The notes beneath the pieces are model-generated. The model saw only the letters and a list, made by a program, of their open reading frames with translations. It did not search any database and was not told where the DNA came from. Shown piece by piece: positions 20,878 to 32,406 of a stretch of 64,000 bases of DNA. The DNA comes from Celoporthe dispersa (taxonomy: Eukaryota > Ascomycota > Sordariomycetes > Diaporthales > Cryphonectriaceae), in the NCBI GenBank assembly GCA_016584495.1, contig WAID01000001.1, forward strand, positions 992,001 through 1,056,000, given 5' to 3'. The translations under genes and the position numbers were made by a program. How positions within the stretch are numbered: the first letter of the stretch is position 1; every line of letters starts with the position of its first letter.

Positions 20878-22850
20878 CTACAGCTTCTCAGAAGTCACGC
20901 ACCTGGCGATCAGCGAGATACAGCCTGTCAGCGCCTTGAAGGCGACCGTGGCGCACCAGATAAGGCACTTAAAGGTGACGCCCAGCACCGAGATGAGGAC
21001 CCTCGCGCAGCCCGGCGTCCCGTCCTTTTCTTTACCCGACAGGTGGTTCTTCAGCTCGCTCGTCTGGCTCTCGAGGTCCAGCTCGAACGACTCCAGCGGG
21101 CTCTTGCCGACCTTCTTCTTCTTGTCGCTCCCGCCGGTCCCGATCCTCGCGCTCAGCCGGCTGATACGGCTCGACGGCCTCTTGTCCTGCCTGCTGTTCC
21201 GCCCGCTCCCGATGGACGGCGGCGGCTCAAAGACCTCGACCCTGCTGAAGTCGCCGTCTGCGTGCGCGACCAGCAGCAGCGCTGTGACCGCGACGTCGGC
21301 CAGGTACACGGCATCGATCTTGGAGGCGATGCCCGTGTCGATCTCGAGCCAGCCCGTGCCGGTGCCGTCCTTGGTCAGGCGGGCAAAGTGCTGCGGCGAC
21401 TCGATGTGCTCGAGCGTGTACTCTGTGCGCGACCACGTCGGGTTCCGCTCGATGGTGACGCAGAAGGGCATGGCCAGCGCCGGGTGCACGAGGAAGTGGT
21501 TTCCGCTGTCGTCGTCCCACACGAGCCGCGCACACTCGCGCTCGGCCGTGGCACACGCCGCCGCGTTGGTGTGCTGGTTCTCCATGGCCAGCCTGGCGGC
21601 GGCGGACGGGAACAGCAGAGCCACGAGCCCGTCGTGGGGCGCGTGGTGTCTTGCTTTCTCCTCGAGGGTCGTGGCCAGCACCTCCTGCCAGCCCTTGGCG
21701 CTGGTCTCCTTGCCGAGGGACACGCCCCCGCCGACGCTCTCGCTGCTCCCGTTGCGGCTGCTGCCGCCGCCGCTGCTGCTGTCCTTGGGCGGCACGGGTG
21801 GCTTGTACGGCCTGGCGGGGTCAAACCGTGACACGGAGACATTGGCGGAGGTGCTCGTGGGGTCCAGCTTGACGCGGTAAAGGGCTGCTGGGCCCTCGAC
21901 GCGAGGGTGTACACAGGCGCGTCCCGCTCGCAGCTGATCTTGAAGGTGTACACGCGGCCCTCGCTCGCGCTCGCCTTCCACCCGTTGGCGACCTTCCAGT
22001 AGTCGCGGAGCTGCTCGGTCGTGCTGATCTCGGGCGGCTGGGCAGGGTGCACCTCGTTGGCGCGGGGAGGAGGCCATCTGCGCGGGGCTGCCGTGTTGGC
22101 AGTCCCGGCGCTCTGTGGGCTGCGGAGGGGTGGGGATTGGGGTCCGTTGTTGTTATTGCTACTATTGTTGTTAGGAGGGGAGGTTGGGTGGTGGTGGTGA
22201 TGTGCGTCTGGGGAGGTGGGCGAGTAGAGGCGCCGGCTGATGGCCTCTGGCGGGATGCGCGTGGGGCTGGCCTGGGTCGGGTAGTAGTTTTGCTGGGCGA
22301 GAGGCACGCTTGGGTTGTACTCTGGGAAGATGGAGCGCACAGGTACTGGCGCCCCGTCGCCGGCGGCCGTGGTGCTGCCATCCTCAGGCGCGAGGGGCAG
22401 CTTGGCGATGGAGCTCCTCGACCGCGTGCTGTTCTCCCGAACGAGGGTTTGCGCCTCTGAGAAGGCCGTCCCGCAGCGAGGTGGCGGCGGTGTCGTCGAG
22501 TTGACCAGGGCCACAGGCGCAGGGCGCTGTATTATCACCGGCTCCCCGCTCTCTCCTTTGCCCTCCGACGGCGAGGCATTGTTGTTGATGATGTTGTTGT
22601 TGTTACTCGCACCAGGTCGCTCCGTGCTGGCCACCACGGCAGCCGGCCTCTTCCCGTCCCTCACGGACGTCTTGCGTTCCAGCGGGGTTCGCCTTCCAGT
22701 CCTGGAGGGCGTATCCCGCGACACCGAGTCGATGGATGGTCTGGGCCCGGACCCGGCAGCGGCCCCCGCGTGGTGCTGCATTCCGCCAGAGGGCGATCTC
22801 TCTCTGGGGAAGAGGGAGAAGGCGCCTCCCTGTGGTATCCTAGGCGACAT
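20878..22850 (-). CDS. Conserved fungal protein with low-complexity N-half and hydrophobic tail, one frame break
   Basis: The minus strand opens at 22850 with MSPRIPQGGAFSLFP and is coding to 20878; one added base near 21900 makes it 657 codons. Residues 1-270 are low-complexity (Ser, Pro, Asn and His runs). A globular part follows: STTEQLRDYWKVANGW, YTFKISCERDAPVYTL, WQEVLATTLEEKARH, ARLVWDDDSGNHFLVHPAL and TRTEYTLEHIE-type sequence. Near the C-terminus, after a basic KKKKVGK, a hydrophobic segment RVLISVLGVTFKCLIW resembles a membrane anchor. I recognise it as a widespread Sordariomycete protein, sometimes labelled acetylserotonin methyltransferase-like; no methyltransferase motif is visible, so I would not use that name. 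Function unknown. Confidence 0.75.
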
Positions 22851-23697
22851 TTTGATGGGCTCAGGATGATATTCAGAAATCCTGATTGTCTTGTGTCTTC
22901 TCTCTTTTTTTGTCTGTCGTTCTGTCTCTTTCCTTCTGTATTTCTCTCATCCACAAGGCGCCGTCTGCGTGTCTGGGCCTGTCCGTCTGGGGTTCTTCTT
23001 GGTGACGAGGAGGGAGGGAGGGTCTTCAAAGGCTTCGTCTCGTCCACTCTGCTATGGGCGCATTGTCGACTGTGATCCTTTTCTTCTACACGTCGCACGG
23101 TGCAAAAGGTCGGTCGACTCGAGCACCACTCAGAGTCTGGCACACCCACCAAGCAAGCAAGCAAGCAAGCAATAGGAGGAAAGGTTGATAGGCAATGGGA
23201 AATTAGAGAGAGAGAAAGGAAGTAAGAAGGAAGAAGAAGAAGAAGGAAGAAAAAGAGACCTCTCAAGATATCATAGGCGGACGACGGTAAACATTAATGG
23301 CCAGCCACACGGGCGACTATCAAAAAAAAAAAAAAAAGTACCACCCATGACAGTAGCAACAGCAGCCGCCCGTTGCAATCCAGTACACCACAAGGGACGA
23401 ACAGGCCTGTCTGATTAGACCGAGTGCCCTTCCACCATGTCTGTCTCGTTCCTGCCTGGGGTTTCTTCTCCTCCAGCCATGGGCGGTCGCTGTTACCCGC
23501 CAAAAGAGCAGTGTACTACTGTAGGGGAGAGGGGGGTAATTCTCCTCTCTAAGCGCTGTGGACCCTGTCAGGTCCCCCCTCACTAGCGGGATGGCTTGCA
23601 TACGATCTTGGGACCCCCCTGTCCTTGGCCTTCACGGAGAACACTTACAAACAAAGGCGCATGTATACTTGGACGAAGAGACAGAGAGAGAGAGAGA

Positions 23698-23738
<41 letters not shown>

Positions 23739-26044
23739 CACAGAGAGAGAGGGAAAAAATAAAAACAGAGAGACACACACCCACCCACACGGTAGTAATG
23801 GTGGGTATCAGCGCCGTCCAAATTTAGGATCGCTCACATGTACCACACAGCACGCCAGAGACAGACCACGCACCCTTCAGGGGTCAGCGCCCAATCATCT
23901 CACCCGTCACGCTGCATTTAGACGCCCGGCAAGCGAGAGAGGGGCAGAGCTTATTTTCAATTCGCCCTCGACCCCGGGACAGAGAGACAGGAGGGCTCAT
24001 CACGCCTGGTCTCCTGGTTGGGCAACTCTTGTCTGTCGACCTTTCTTTCCCCCTCTATTGATTGCTACCGCGCCCTCCTTCTGCTGGCTGGCTGGCTGGG
24101 CCTGAGCAGGGTTCATCTCCATCTCCCTCTCTCTCTGTGTGTGTGTGTGTGGATCATGTTGCAAGCGCCTGGTGGGTTTTTGGCAATAGATCTGCTTGGG
24201 CGGTTGGCAAATGTTGCGGCTATTGTCGAGGGGACAGGGCAGGATGGAGACTTTGTTTCCCTCGTTCGTAGCCGAACATCTCGTCAAGGCGTGTCGGCAG
24301 TTCACCTGCTAAAGACCCCGACAGCTCGGTGTCGACATTATGGAGCTACATGTAGAGGTCGTTATCCGCATCCTCTTCCATAGCGCGGACTGCCGTGTTC
24401 CTCGGAGGCTCCCAGCCGCCGGTGGGTGCGAACGACTCCACGTGGCAGCGAGCTCACTTAAGCACAGTCACTGGCTGCTTACTTTGCATGTTCCCCCCCC
24501 CCTCTCTTTCTCTCTCGATTTTGCTCTGTCCACATGGCTCCAGTGGCGTTCGCTTGTCCCCAGGCCGATCACGACCACCAGGGTCACAAAGTCGTAAGGC
24601 ATCCTTCCATCTGAGGGGCCCCTCCGCCTGTTCTCCCATTAAGGAGGTCCATCCCCCTGTCATGGCAACCGGCCACCGATCCGCCGGCCGCAAAATGTCC
24701 CCTCTGCCCTACCCAACGCGCACTGAATTCATCCGTCAATGCCCTTTCCCTTTTTCTTCTCTTTTTTCTTCTTTTCCTTTCCTTCTTTCGGGGACTTTTT
24801 TTTTCTTTCTTTCTTTTTTTGGGCTTCTCGTCAAGGGGGACTCTCCAGCATGTTGTCGCTCGCCTTGTGGCTGACTTTCCTACATGCGCACACTCCTTAA
24901 GGCGTTGTTAACCTTGGGTTCCGGCTTGGACTTCCCTGTGTTGTAGCATATACACTCTCATGTGACGCTTCGAGGTGTGGCGAAGAAGCTGAATGCTATA
25001 TATGACAAATATAATAATAGTAATAATAACTTTTAAAGGTCAGCGACAGGAGAAGGCCAAGTAGTAACATACTTCTCAAGGCAGCTCCTTGACATGCAGG
25101 TATACCCGTGACGAGTGGCATGACAGCCTCTAGGATCTCGTGTGCACCTTACCACCTACGAAGACGAAGCATTACACACATATATTCATGTATGTGTGTG
25201 TGCGCGCGTGTGCACCGCGTCCCAAGAAGACGCCCACCTCCGGGAGCTCACCACACACACACACACACTGCACGTCACTTACTATCACCAAGCCGCCAAT
25301 AATGGTGCCGCCATAAAGCCTTCTCGCTCCACTCAGGCACATCTCTCGGCCTCAGGGATTCAGTTTGACTGTCAGTGTGAATTTTTGGTACAATCTTTGC
25401 TCTACTAGCAATGAGCTCTTCACCATGCGTGCCATGTACTGTCCAGGCCGCAGAGCCCCGGCGTATCCCCCACCCCAGACCGCACAAGAATGCATGCTTG
25501 CACACTTTTACCACGCTCAATAATACCTCGCACAACCATCTCATCATGCTCGATCGTTACAGCCTCTGAGCCTGAGTATGAGCCCAACTGCAATGTCCTG
25601 CCTCCCAAATTGGCACCCACGAGTCCTCCTCCTCCCCACGGAGAGGAGGACCAAAAATAAAATTACACGAATAGGAAGGAAAGCCGGAAATTTTCTGTGT
25701 GAATACATCCTTCTGACCTAGCACTTGACAAGGCTCAGAATGTCGAATCGAAACCATCATGCCCGTCTATGCCCATTTTGCTGATTCCTTCCTATTGGGG
25801 GAAAAGGCAAAAGAAAAGGAAAATGAAAAAAGAAAAAATCCAGAAACAAAAAAAAAAAAATCAAAACCCTACGCCCAAGCAATGCATAGATCCAGATACA
25901 ACAATCCTTCCCTTCCCGGGGAACCCAAATTACTCGTACAGTCACATTTATGCACCCTCATGAACGACAACATATGTTGTCACAAAGAAAAACATAATTG
26001 AAAAAAAAAAAAACATGAAACATAGGAAAAGGCGTTAGAATTAG
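22851..26044. other. Long microsatellite-rich intergenic region
   Basis: About 3.2 kb without a recognised gene. It contains an AAGC tetranucleotide run near 23150-23173, a poly-A tract near 23321-23337, the GA/AC compound repeat, GT runs near 24137-24151 and AC runs near 25252-25267. C- and T-rich stretches lie at 24489-24515 and 24765-24830. UTRs of both neighbours must lie here. Confidence 0.6.
23682..23737. repeat. Compound (GA)n(AC)n microsatellite
   Basis: About eight GA units run directly into about nineteen AC units. Confidence 0.9.
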
Positions 26045-27705
26045 TCACAAAAACCCCTCTGGATGCCCATGACCACCAGGAGACTCATGATCCCCAGGCA
26101 GCTCCGCTGGCGCCCAGCTACTCCCCAGCCGCCCGCTCGCCATCCGCCTGTGCCGTACCGGCGACTCAGAGCTCCGCGACGGCGACTCGAGCTCGGCAGG
26201 CTGGTTGCTGCTCCCGTAAGTCGTCTTTGTCGTCAGCAGCGGTGGCGGCGGCGTCGGGGTCCAATAGCGGGCGGGCACCTGGGGCGGCGGGGAAAGAAGT
26301 CCCTAGACCTGGGCGAGGCCAGTTGGTGGTGGTGCTGGTGTGTCGCAGAGAACTTGCTCGTGGGCGACACCAAGCCCGTCGCCGAGCTTGGGCTCGCAGG
26401 CCACTCTCCATACAGCTCATGCAGCTCGAGGTCGTTGTCGCTCCTGGCTGTGGTGGTGGTCGCGGTGGGGAGCTCAAAGGGCCCGTGGAGGCCGTCCAAG
26501 GTGGACTTGGAGTCCCAGCCAGAGGGCTTCTTGAAGTCGTCGTGGGAGCGGGACCTCCTAGGGAAGTCGTCGCGGTGAGAGTAGTAGTAGTGCTTCTTGA
26601 AGTCGCTGGTGCTGCTCGGGGTCGGCGAGGTCGGCCAGAGGTGTCGGTCCTTGGGGGGTGGGGGTGGCGGGTGTGGGGACGGGGGCCGTTGGGGTCGGGC
26701 CGGCGGCGGTATTGGTGGTCGTGGTGGTCTGGGTGGCGGCGGCGATAAGAGCGGTTTAGGTGTTGTCGAGGTGGATCGGTCTCGGGACTGTTGTGTTCTC
26801 TGTTTTTCTCCGGCGGAGCCACAGGAAAAAGGCCCAGCGAGCTGGCGATGACGAGAGCACCTCCTGCTGAGCCGGCCGCTATCCCTGCTATCCCTACGGT
26901 CGACAGCGCCTTGCTGCCAGCGGACGACGATGATGATGTGATGGGCGCCGTCTCTATTGGACATGGTGCTGTCGTTGTTGCGGAGGTCTTGTATATGAGA
27001 AGGGGGGGGGACAATTGTCAGTAAGGTCGGGGTTCATCCATCGGCTAAAGCTAGGAAGCGGCTCACCGTGGCAATGGCGCCAGCCGAAAAGTCTCCTGAG
27101 CGAAACCGCACTGCGATGCTGTTCGCGCCCATCACAAACCCATCGCTCTCCGTCGTCGACGTGGCATACGACTGCCCGTCAGACACCGCTGTCACGCCCG
27201 CCACGGCTAGGGGGCCCACCGAAGCTCGTCGTGCATCCCAGGTATTGCTGACCTGGCGTTGAGCTCGCTGCACACGTGTATACGACGCCCCTACAGGTCG
27301 ACTCGTCAGTTTCGTCTTGACCATTCCCTTTGTTTGTGTGTGTGTGTGTGTGTGTGTATGTGTGCCGGCCCTTGTGTGGATAAGAAAGCGAAGGGGGGAG
27401 GAGAGAAGGCAAGGCCCTTACGTCGGACAGCAGGTAAACGCAGTCTCCGTCGCCGTCGCCGACACCACATCCGTGCTCGAGCAGGCCGCTGTATAGCCGC
27501 TCGGGCACAAGCCAGGTGAGTAGTACTGCTCCGGCACCGGGTCATAACCGCTCGGAAAACAGCTTGTCATCGAGGCCAGCGGCCCCTGCTCATAGTAGTA
27601 CGGCGTGTTTGTGTTCGTGGCGTCCCATATCTGGTAGAGGCCGGTCGCAGTCGTGCAGGCCGGCAGGGCGGTGAATGTCGTCGTGAGAGGTCCGGCGTTG
27701 GACAT
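26045..27705 (-). CDS. Second Cys-rich single-pass membrane protein (GPLTTTF family), several frame breaks
   Basis: Starts at 27705 with MSNAGPLTTTFTALPAC. Exon 1 is 27705-27422, exon 2 27290-27067, exon 3 from about 26987. The ectodomain has YYSPGLCPSGYTAACS, TAFTCCPTGVVYTC (across intron 1) and YLGCTTSFGGPLAVAG. A membrane helix follows (STVGIAGIAAGSAGGALVIA), then a long Pro/Ser/His-rich cytoplasmic tail. A G5 run at 27210-27214 has one base too many; after removal exons 1 and 2 total 169 codons. In exon 3 at least two more breaks are needed, one at the A5 run 26826-26830 and one soon after. The C-terminal end (26045) is therefore tentative. Same family and layout as the gene at 10.3-11.4 kb. 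Function unknown. (TG)n repeats lie in intron 1. Confidence 0.65.
27335..27358. repeat. (TG)12 microsatellite in intron
   Basis: TG run inside the first intron of the Cys-rich membrane-protein gene. Confidence 0.85.
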
Positions 27706-29716
27706 CTTTTTCGGGGGGAAGAAGAGATGTCTTCTCACCTCGTCTTCGCGGCGACGTGTTCGACCGAGGTTGATATCCACCATCGATTCCCCTCTCGCTC
27801 TCTCTCTCCACACAGCGATACCTTTGTGTGCGGTGGCAGTGTGCAGTGGACCAGCGTTGGGTTTGAGTATGAGGTTCAAGGGAGTAGGAAGGGGAAGGGG
27901 GAAAAAAAAAACAGAAGAGGTTGGAATTGGCCCAACGTAAGCAGACAGGATCGGAAAGAAAGCCGACCGAGTGGAAACCGGATCTCCCTGGACTGCAGCT
28001 GGCGAGGGAGGGGTAAGGTCAGGTAATAACGGCTGACGTGACTTTGCAGGTAGGTGTGTGTATGTTTGTGTCGGAGAGTGTGTGGTGCTGGGCAGGAGGA
28101 TGGTACAGGTTCTCCTGAAAGGAAAACAAAATTCCGCCCCAACATCAAAATCCCATCCAACGCACCAATGCAGGTACTGACGCCACAGGACTAGCCAGCC
28201 AAAAGTCACCAGACTATCAACGACTGATTTCCACGGATCTCTCTCTCTCTCTCTCTCTTTCTGTGTGTGTGTGTGTGTATGTATGGTCTTTCCTCTCACG
28301 TGCGAGGCGGATTCCGCTTGGACCGCAGGCCCAGGGCGGCGCACGCCAGAAAACGTTCTAGGTGTATCCCACATTCCAGAACGACCCTCGAGACGACCTG
28401 CGTGTGCTGCTGTGCTCCACGCCGTGTAGGCAAGTGAGAGGGGTTGGTGGTACAAGGCAGCTGGAAGGATTTGAACCTCGATCCATCGCGGGCATGTTTG
28501 CATAATCTTGTCAGCGGCGCAGGGTGGCGGCCGGGCGGATACTGCATGGTGCTGTAGCTCAGTGGGACTCGGGGCATCCCAATCCTTGTCTGGGATGAGG
28601 CTCTAGGCCATTTTCCGCATCGACCTGTCGAGATGGTACGGGCTGAGGAATGCGGTGATCTTCAGGTGTAGGTAGATTACCAGAGTTTGTCGTGCCAAGG
28701 TCGTCGTCGTGGTGAGACCATCCGTTGATCCTGTATTAGTGAGCACTCTAGCCGCATGACAAGCCTCGAGACTTGGCGGTGGATGTGATAAGACGTACGA
28801 CGGGTAGAAGCCCAAGTGTCTAAGCAGGTACAGGCAGCTGGCCGTGTTCGCGAGACAGAAAGAGAGAGAGAGAGAGACAGAGAGAGGAGAGACCATCTCC
28901 GCATCTCACGGTTGTCTTAGCCCCCCTGCCCTGTCCTCGGGGCGAAAAGAGAAGAAGAAGTGGTCGAGGTCAGCCTCACGACACCCTGCTGTAAATAAGC
29001 TACTGCGCCTGGCAGCCATCGTCGCTTACCCGGCCAATGGCGTGTTATGCCAGAGACAAACAAGTGGGTCTGGGCCCTGACGCGATGGGATGACCTTCAC
29101 ACCCTCGGCGCCCTTTCGATCTGGTGCTGACTGCAATCCTGTCATTGGTAAAATATTTCCCTGTTGAAGTCAGACAAGATGCCACCGTTTGTCGATCCCC
29201 ACCAGGAAAAGGGCGTATGTGTCGCCTCTCAGGCGCGCTGGCAACTCGTCTATACATATCCCTATCCGGTCTAGCCTGTGAAGGTGGGATGACCACCTCC
29301 GGCATAATGAATGGTATGGAATAACTGTTCGTGTTGTTGTTGATGTTGTTGTTGTTGATGATGACGATAATGAGGGGGGATGGAAAGTGCTCTGGTGCTA
29401 GCGGGGCCTGATGAGGGAAGCCCCTGGTAACTTGTAAGCACGCACTGTAGCCCCTTGCTGCTTGCTCCTTCCTACTCGCTCACACCTGTCTCCGAAAGAA
29501 TTTCGTCGAGAAGGGAGTGAGCCTCGGCTCGATACGAAGGACATGTACGCTGCAGAATACCCGAGATACAGTACATGCATGTTCGATAATGTTCTGACCA
29601 CTTTGCTGATGCAAAAGGCAAGTACCTTCAGATTTTGAATATTGAGATCCGTAGAGGGAGACTGCTTATTCAACTTATTCAATTGCTACACTGAAACGGC
29701 CACAGAGGAGTGTTGG
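27706..29716. other. Microsatellite-rich intergenic region
   Basis: About 2 kb between two minus-strand genes. It has CT/GT runs at 28238-28278, GA runs at 28860-28878 and a GTT/GAT-rich stretch at 29330-29370. No gene supported. Confidence 0.6.
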
Positions 29717-32406
29717 CTATCCCCGCTGAGAGTCGTCGCCACCACCTGTAGGAGTGATATCCCTCTTGCCAAACCGCACACCAATATCCCTCCTGAAGAA
29801 CTTGCCAATGTTTTTCAGGTTCTCGTTGATCGTGACTTTCTCCCCTGGTGCGCCCGCCGGACCCCCCTGTGGTGGGAGTGCCCAGACGGTCAGACGCATC
29901 ACGCGCGGCGCTGAGCAGCTTCTCGCCCAGCGACGCCGCATCAAACCGACCCTGCAGACCCGCCGAGCCTGGGCCGCCGGGCAGGTTCATGACCGGAAGA
30001 CCCGCGCTGCCGAGAGCGGACGCTGAGGTCATGAGGAGGGGCGTAAGCAGGGGCGAGCTGTCGACCAGCTGCTTGTCCGCACCGGCGCCGTCCCGATGGA
30101 TCGTGAACAGCTCTAGCAGGTGGGCGTATTCCTGCTTGCGCACGCCCTTGAGCTCCAGGATCTTCTTGAAGTTGCTGTCGGAGCGGTCCCCGATATGGAT
30201 CAGGTAGGCCTGCACAAGACCCTCGGGTGGTGAGGGCCTGACCTGCAGCGTCTTGAGGAGGGGGTCGATGCGCGTCATGCTCTGGTTGACGCGCTTGACA
30301 TAAGGCGCCGGAGGGGTGGAGGCTGATGCTGAGTTGTGGAAAGAAAGAAGCTTCTCGAAGTCCTTGACAAGAGTGTACTTGTCGAGGAGCATCTACACAA
30401 GAATTAGCCATCAGCTGTACATGAGTGTTCCTGATAGAGACGTACCTGCTCGGCACCACCTTCGGAGATGGGACGGCACAGCACGATATTGGTGATGTAG
30501 GCCGCCGCCAGACGGTCGACCAGCTTGTCGCAGAAGGCCCTCGCGTATTGTTGTTTGACGATAAGCGATAGGATCTCTTCGGCCTGGCTGTTGATGTGCT
30601 TCAGAAGCTCGCCGACATACGAACTGGTGTCGCCCACGCTCTCCATGTCTCGCCAGTTCGTGTTCTTCATCTCGCGCCAGGCTCCCTCGCAGTCCGCCTC
30701 GACCTTCTGCACCAGCGCCTGGACAGAGGCGCTGGCGACGCCTAGGAAGGTGTCCGCCTGTGACGACAGGTCGATCTTGGCCGCGAGCTCCGGGTCGATG
30801 CGCTTCCTGATGTTGTCCTCCAGCTGGACGGTGTTTGTGTGCCAAAAGTCCGCGGTGTTGAGAACCAAGACGGTGTCCTTCAGCGCTGGTCCCTGAGGGC
30901 CCCCCCGCTGGAGGAAGCCTAACAGGACCTGCTGAGCATACTCCTCGAGGTATTTGGCCAGGGTCTTGGCCAGGTCGTGCAGCCGCTCTCCAGTCGACAG
31001 CTTGGCGCACTGGGAGAGTGTGATCTTGTAGAACTGGAACAGTTCAATGGCCGACGGTATGACGGCACTGGTGGAGAACTCCTCGTCTTCCGGTATCAGG
31101 GGGCCATTCTTGTACTTGGGAATCATGGCTGCCAGGGCCTTGTCCTGCGACTCGACCCAGAGGCTCAGGTACGGCTCGAACGCTACGGAGATGGACCCGT
31201 GGAAGTTCTGTGTCCGGTCATCCGAGGAGCTGAGCGTGTCGATGCTCGCGCGCGGCAGCTCGCTCCCGAAGCGCTTCTCCAGGCCCTGCTCGAAGTCCAT
31301 GGTCTCCTGGAGGCAGTTGAGCAGCAGGTTGACGTCGATCTTGTTGCCGTCGGCCCGCCTCATGCTCCTCTCGAGGATGCCCTTGAAGTCCTCCCTGGTG
31401 CCGTCGCAGAAGGACATGGCCAGCATCTCGTTCACCCTCCAGTGCGGCGGGAAGATGACGGCATGTTCATCCTCGTGCGTCTTGAGCGTCCGCTTGAACC
31501 AGGCATACCGCCTGCCGATGTTGTCCAGGCTGCCCGCCTCGTCGTTGCCCCTGAACACCTGCCGGTACTCCCTCAGCTCGGTGTTGACATACCACGTGAT
31601 CAGCCTGCTCTTCGCGGTGTCGCCCAGGGCATCGGCGACCAGACACGCCTCGACCAGGGTGCCGCGGCGCCCGGCGATCTCGCCCTTCGCAAAGGCCATC
31701 TCGAAGTCCTCGCAGACCTGCTCGAGCAGCTCCCTCTGCAGGTCGGCGACGTTCCTGCTCAGCACGGCGATCTGCTCGATGCTCCGGTAGCTGTTGAAGT
31801 GCTTCATCAGCTGCAGCACGGCGAGCAGCAGGCCGGCGCACTCGCGGTACTGGCGGGTCCTGGCCAGCCCGCGCAGCTGCTCGTACGCGGTGGTCAGCAT
31901 CTGCAGGCGCTTGAGGGCGGTCATGCTGAGGGTCAGGTTGCGCTTGGTGCCGTCGAGGCGCTTGATCTCGGCCGTCATGGTGGTGATGTCGCGCTCGGTC
32001 TGCTGGGCGCGGGTGCGCACGCCCTCGATGCGCTGGAACAGCGAGGCGAGCTCGGCCTGGGCCGTCTGCATGCGCTCGAGGGACGAGTCGGGCCGCCAGG
32101 CCTGCGAGGCCTCGCTGGTGGTGATAGTGGTCGTGAGCTCATCTTTGTGGTTCTGCAGGGTGGAGGATACGTGGGCGATGGAGGTGACGGCGGCGGAGGG
32201 ATGGGAGAAGAGGGCGTTCAGGTGGTCTATGGGATCGTAGTCGACTGCCGCACGAGATGCAAGTTAGCGGGTGCTGTTTATTTACCTGTCCTCAGGAGGC
32301 TGGTATTCCTGGGCCATAGATACAATGGCCTGCTGGGAAGAGAAAGAGACCTACCAGCATCAAGTGATGACGGGTCGAGGAGGTTGTTCCCCTCCACGAT
32401 ATTCAT
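29717..32406 (-). CDS. VPS53: GARP complex subunit Vps53, one frame break near C-terminus
   Basis: Three exons: 32406-32355, 32244-30446 and 30392-29717. The N-terminus reads LLDPSSLDAVDYDPIDHLN across intron 1, the Vps53 hallmark. A long coiled-coil follows (RIEGVRTRAQQTERDITTMT), then SMTALKRLQMLTTAYEQL and AVLQLMKHFNSYRSIEQI. The alpha-helical body continues to ITNIVLCRPISEGGAEQML across intron 2, and the C-terminal VTINENLKNIGKFFRRDIG is conserved. To reach that tail one base must be dropped from the C6 run at 29862-29867 (+ strand); the total is then 842 codons. Vps53 is part of the GARP tether, which receives endosome-derived vesicles at the trans-Golgi network. Clear assignment. Confidence 0.92.

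Noticed and set aside
20713..21831. Long + strand open frames opposite the 20.9-22.9 kb gene
   Set aside because: Shadows of the minus-strand gene, which shows conserved protein sequence.
27706..28503. Upstream extension of the second membrane-protein gene's frame to 28503
   Set aside because: It translates microsatellites (including a His-Thr run) and lacks family similarity; the ATG at 27705 precedes the conserved GPLTTTF.
28455..28572. Possible tRNA: GGTTCAAATCC-like B box on the minus strand and TAGCTCAGTGG-like A box on the plus strand
   Set aside because: The two boxes are on opposite strands and no acceptor or anticodon stem pairs could be formed; chance or fragment.
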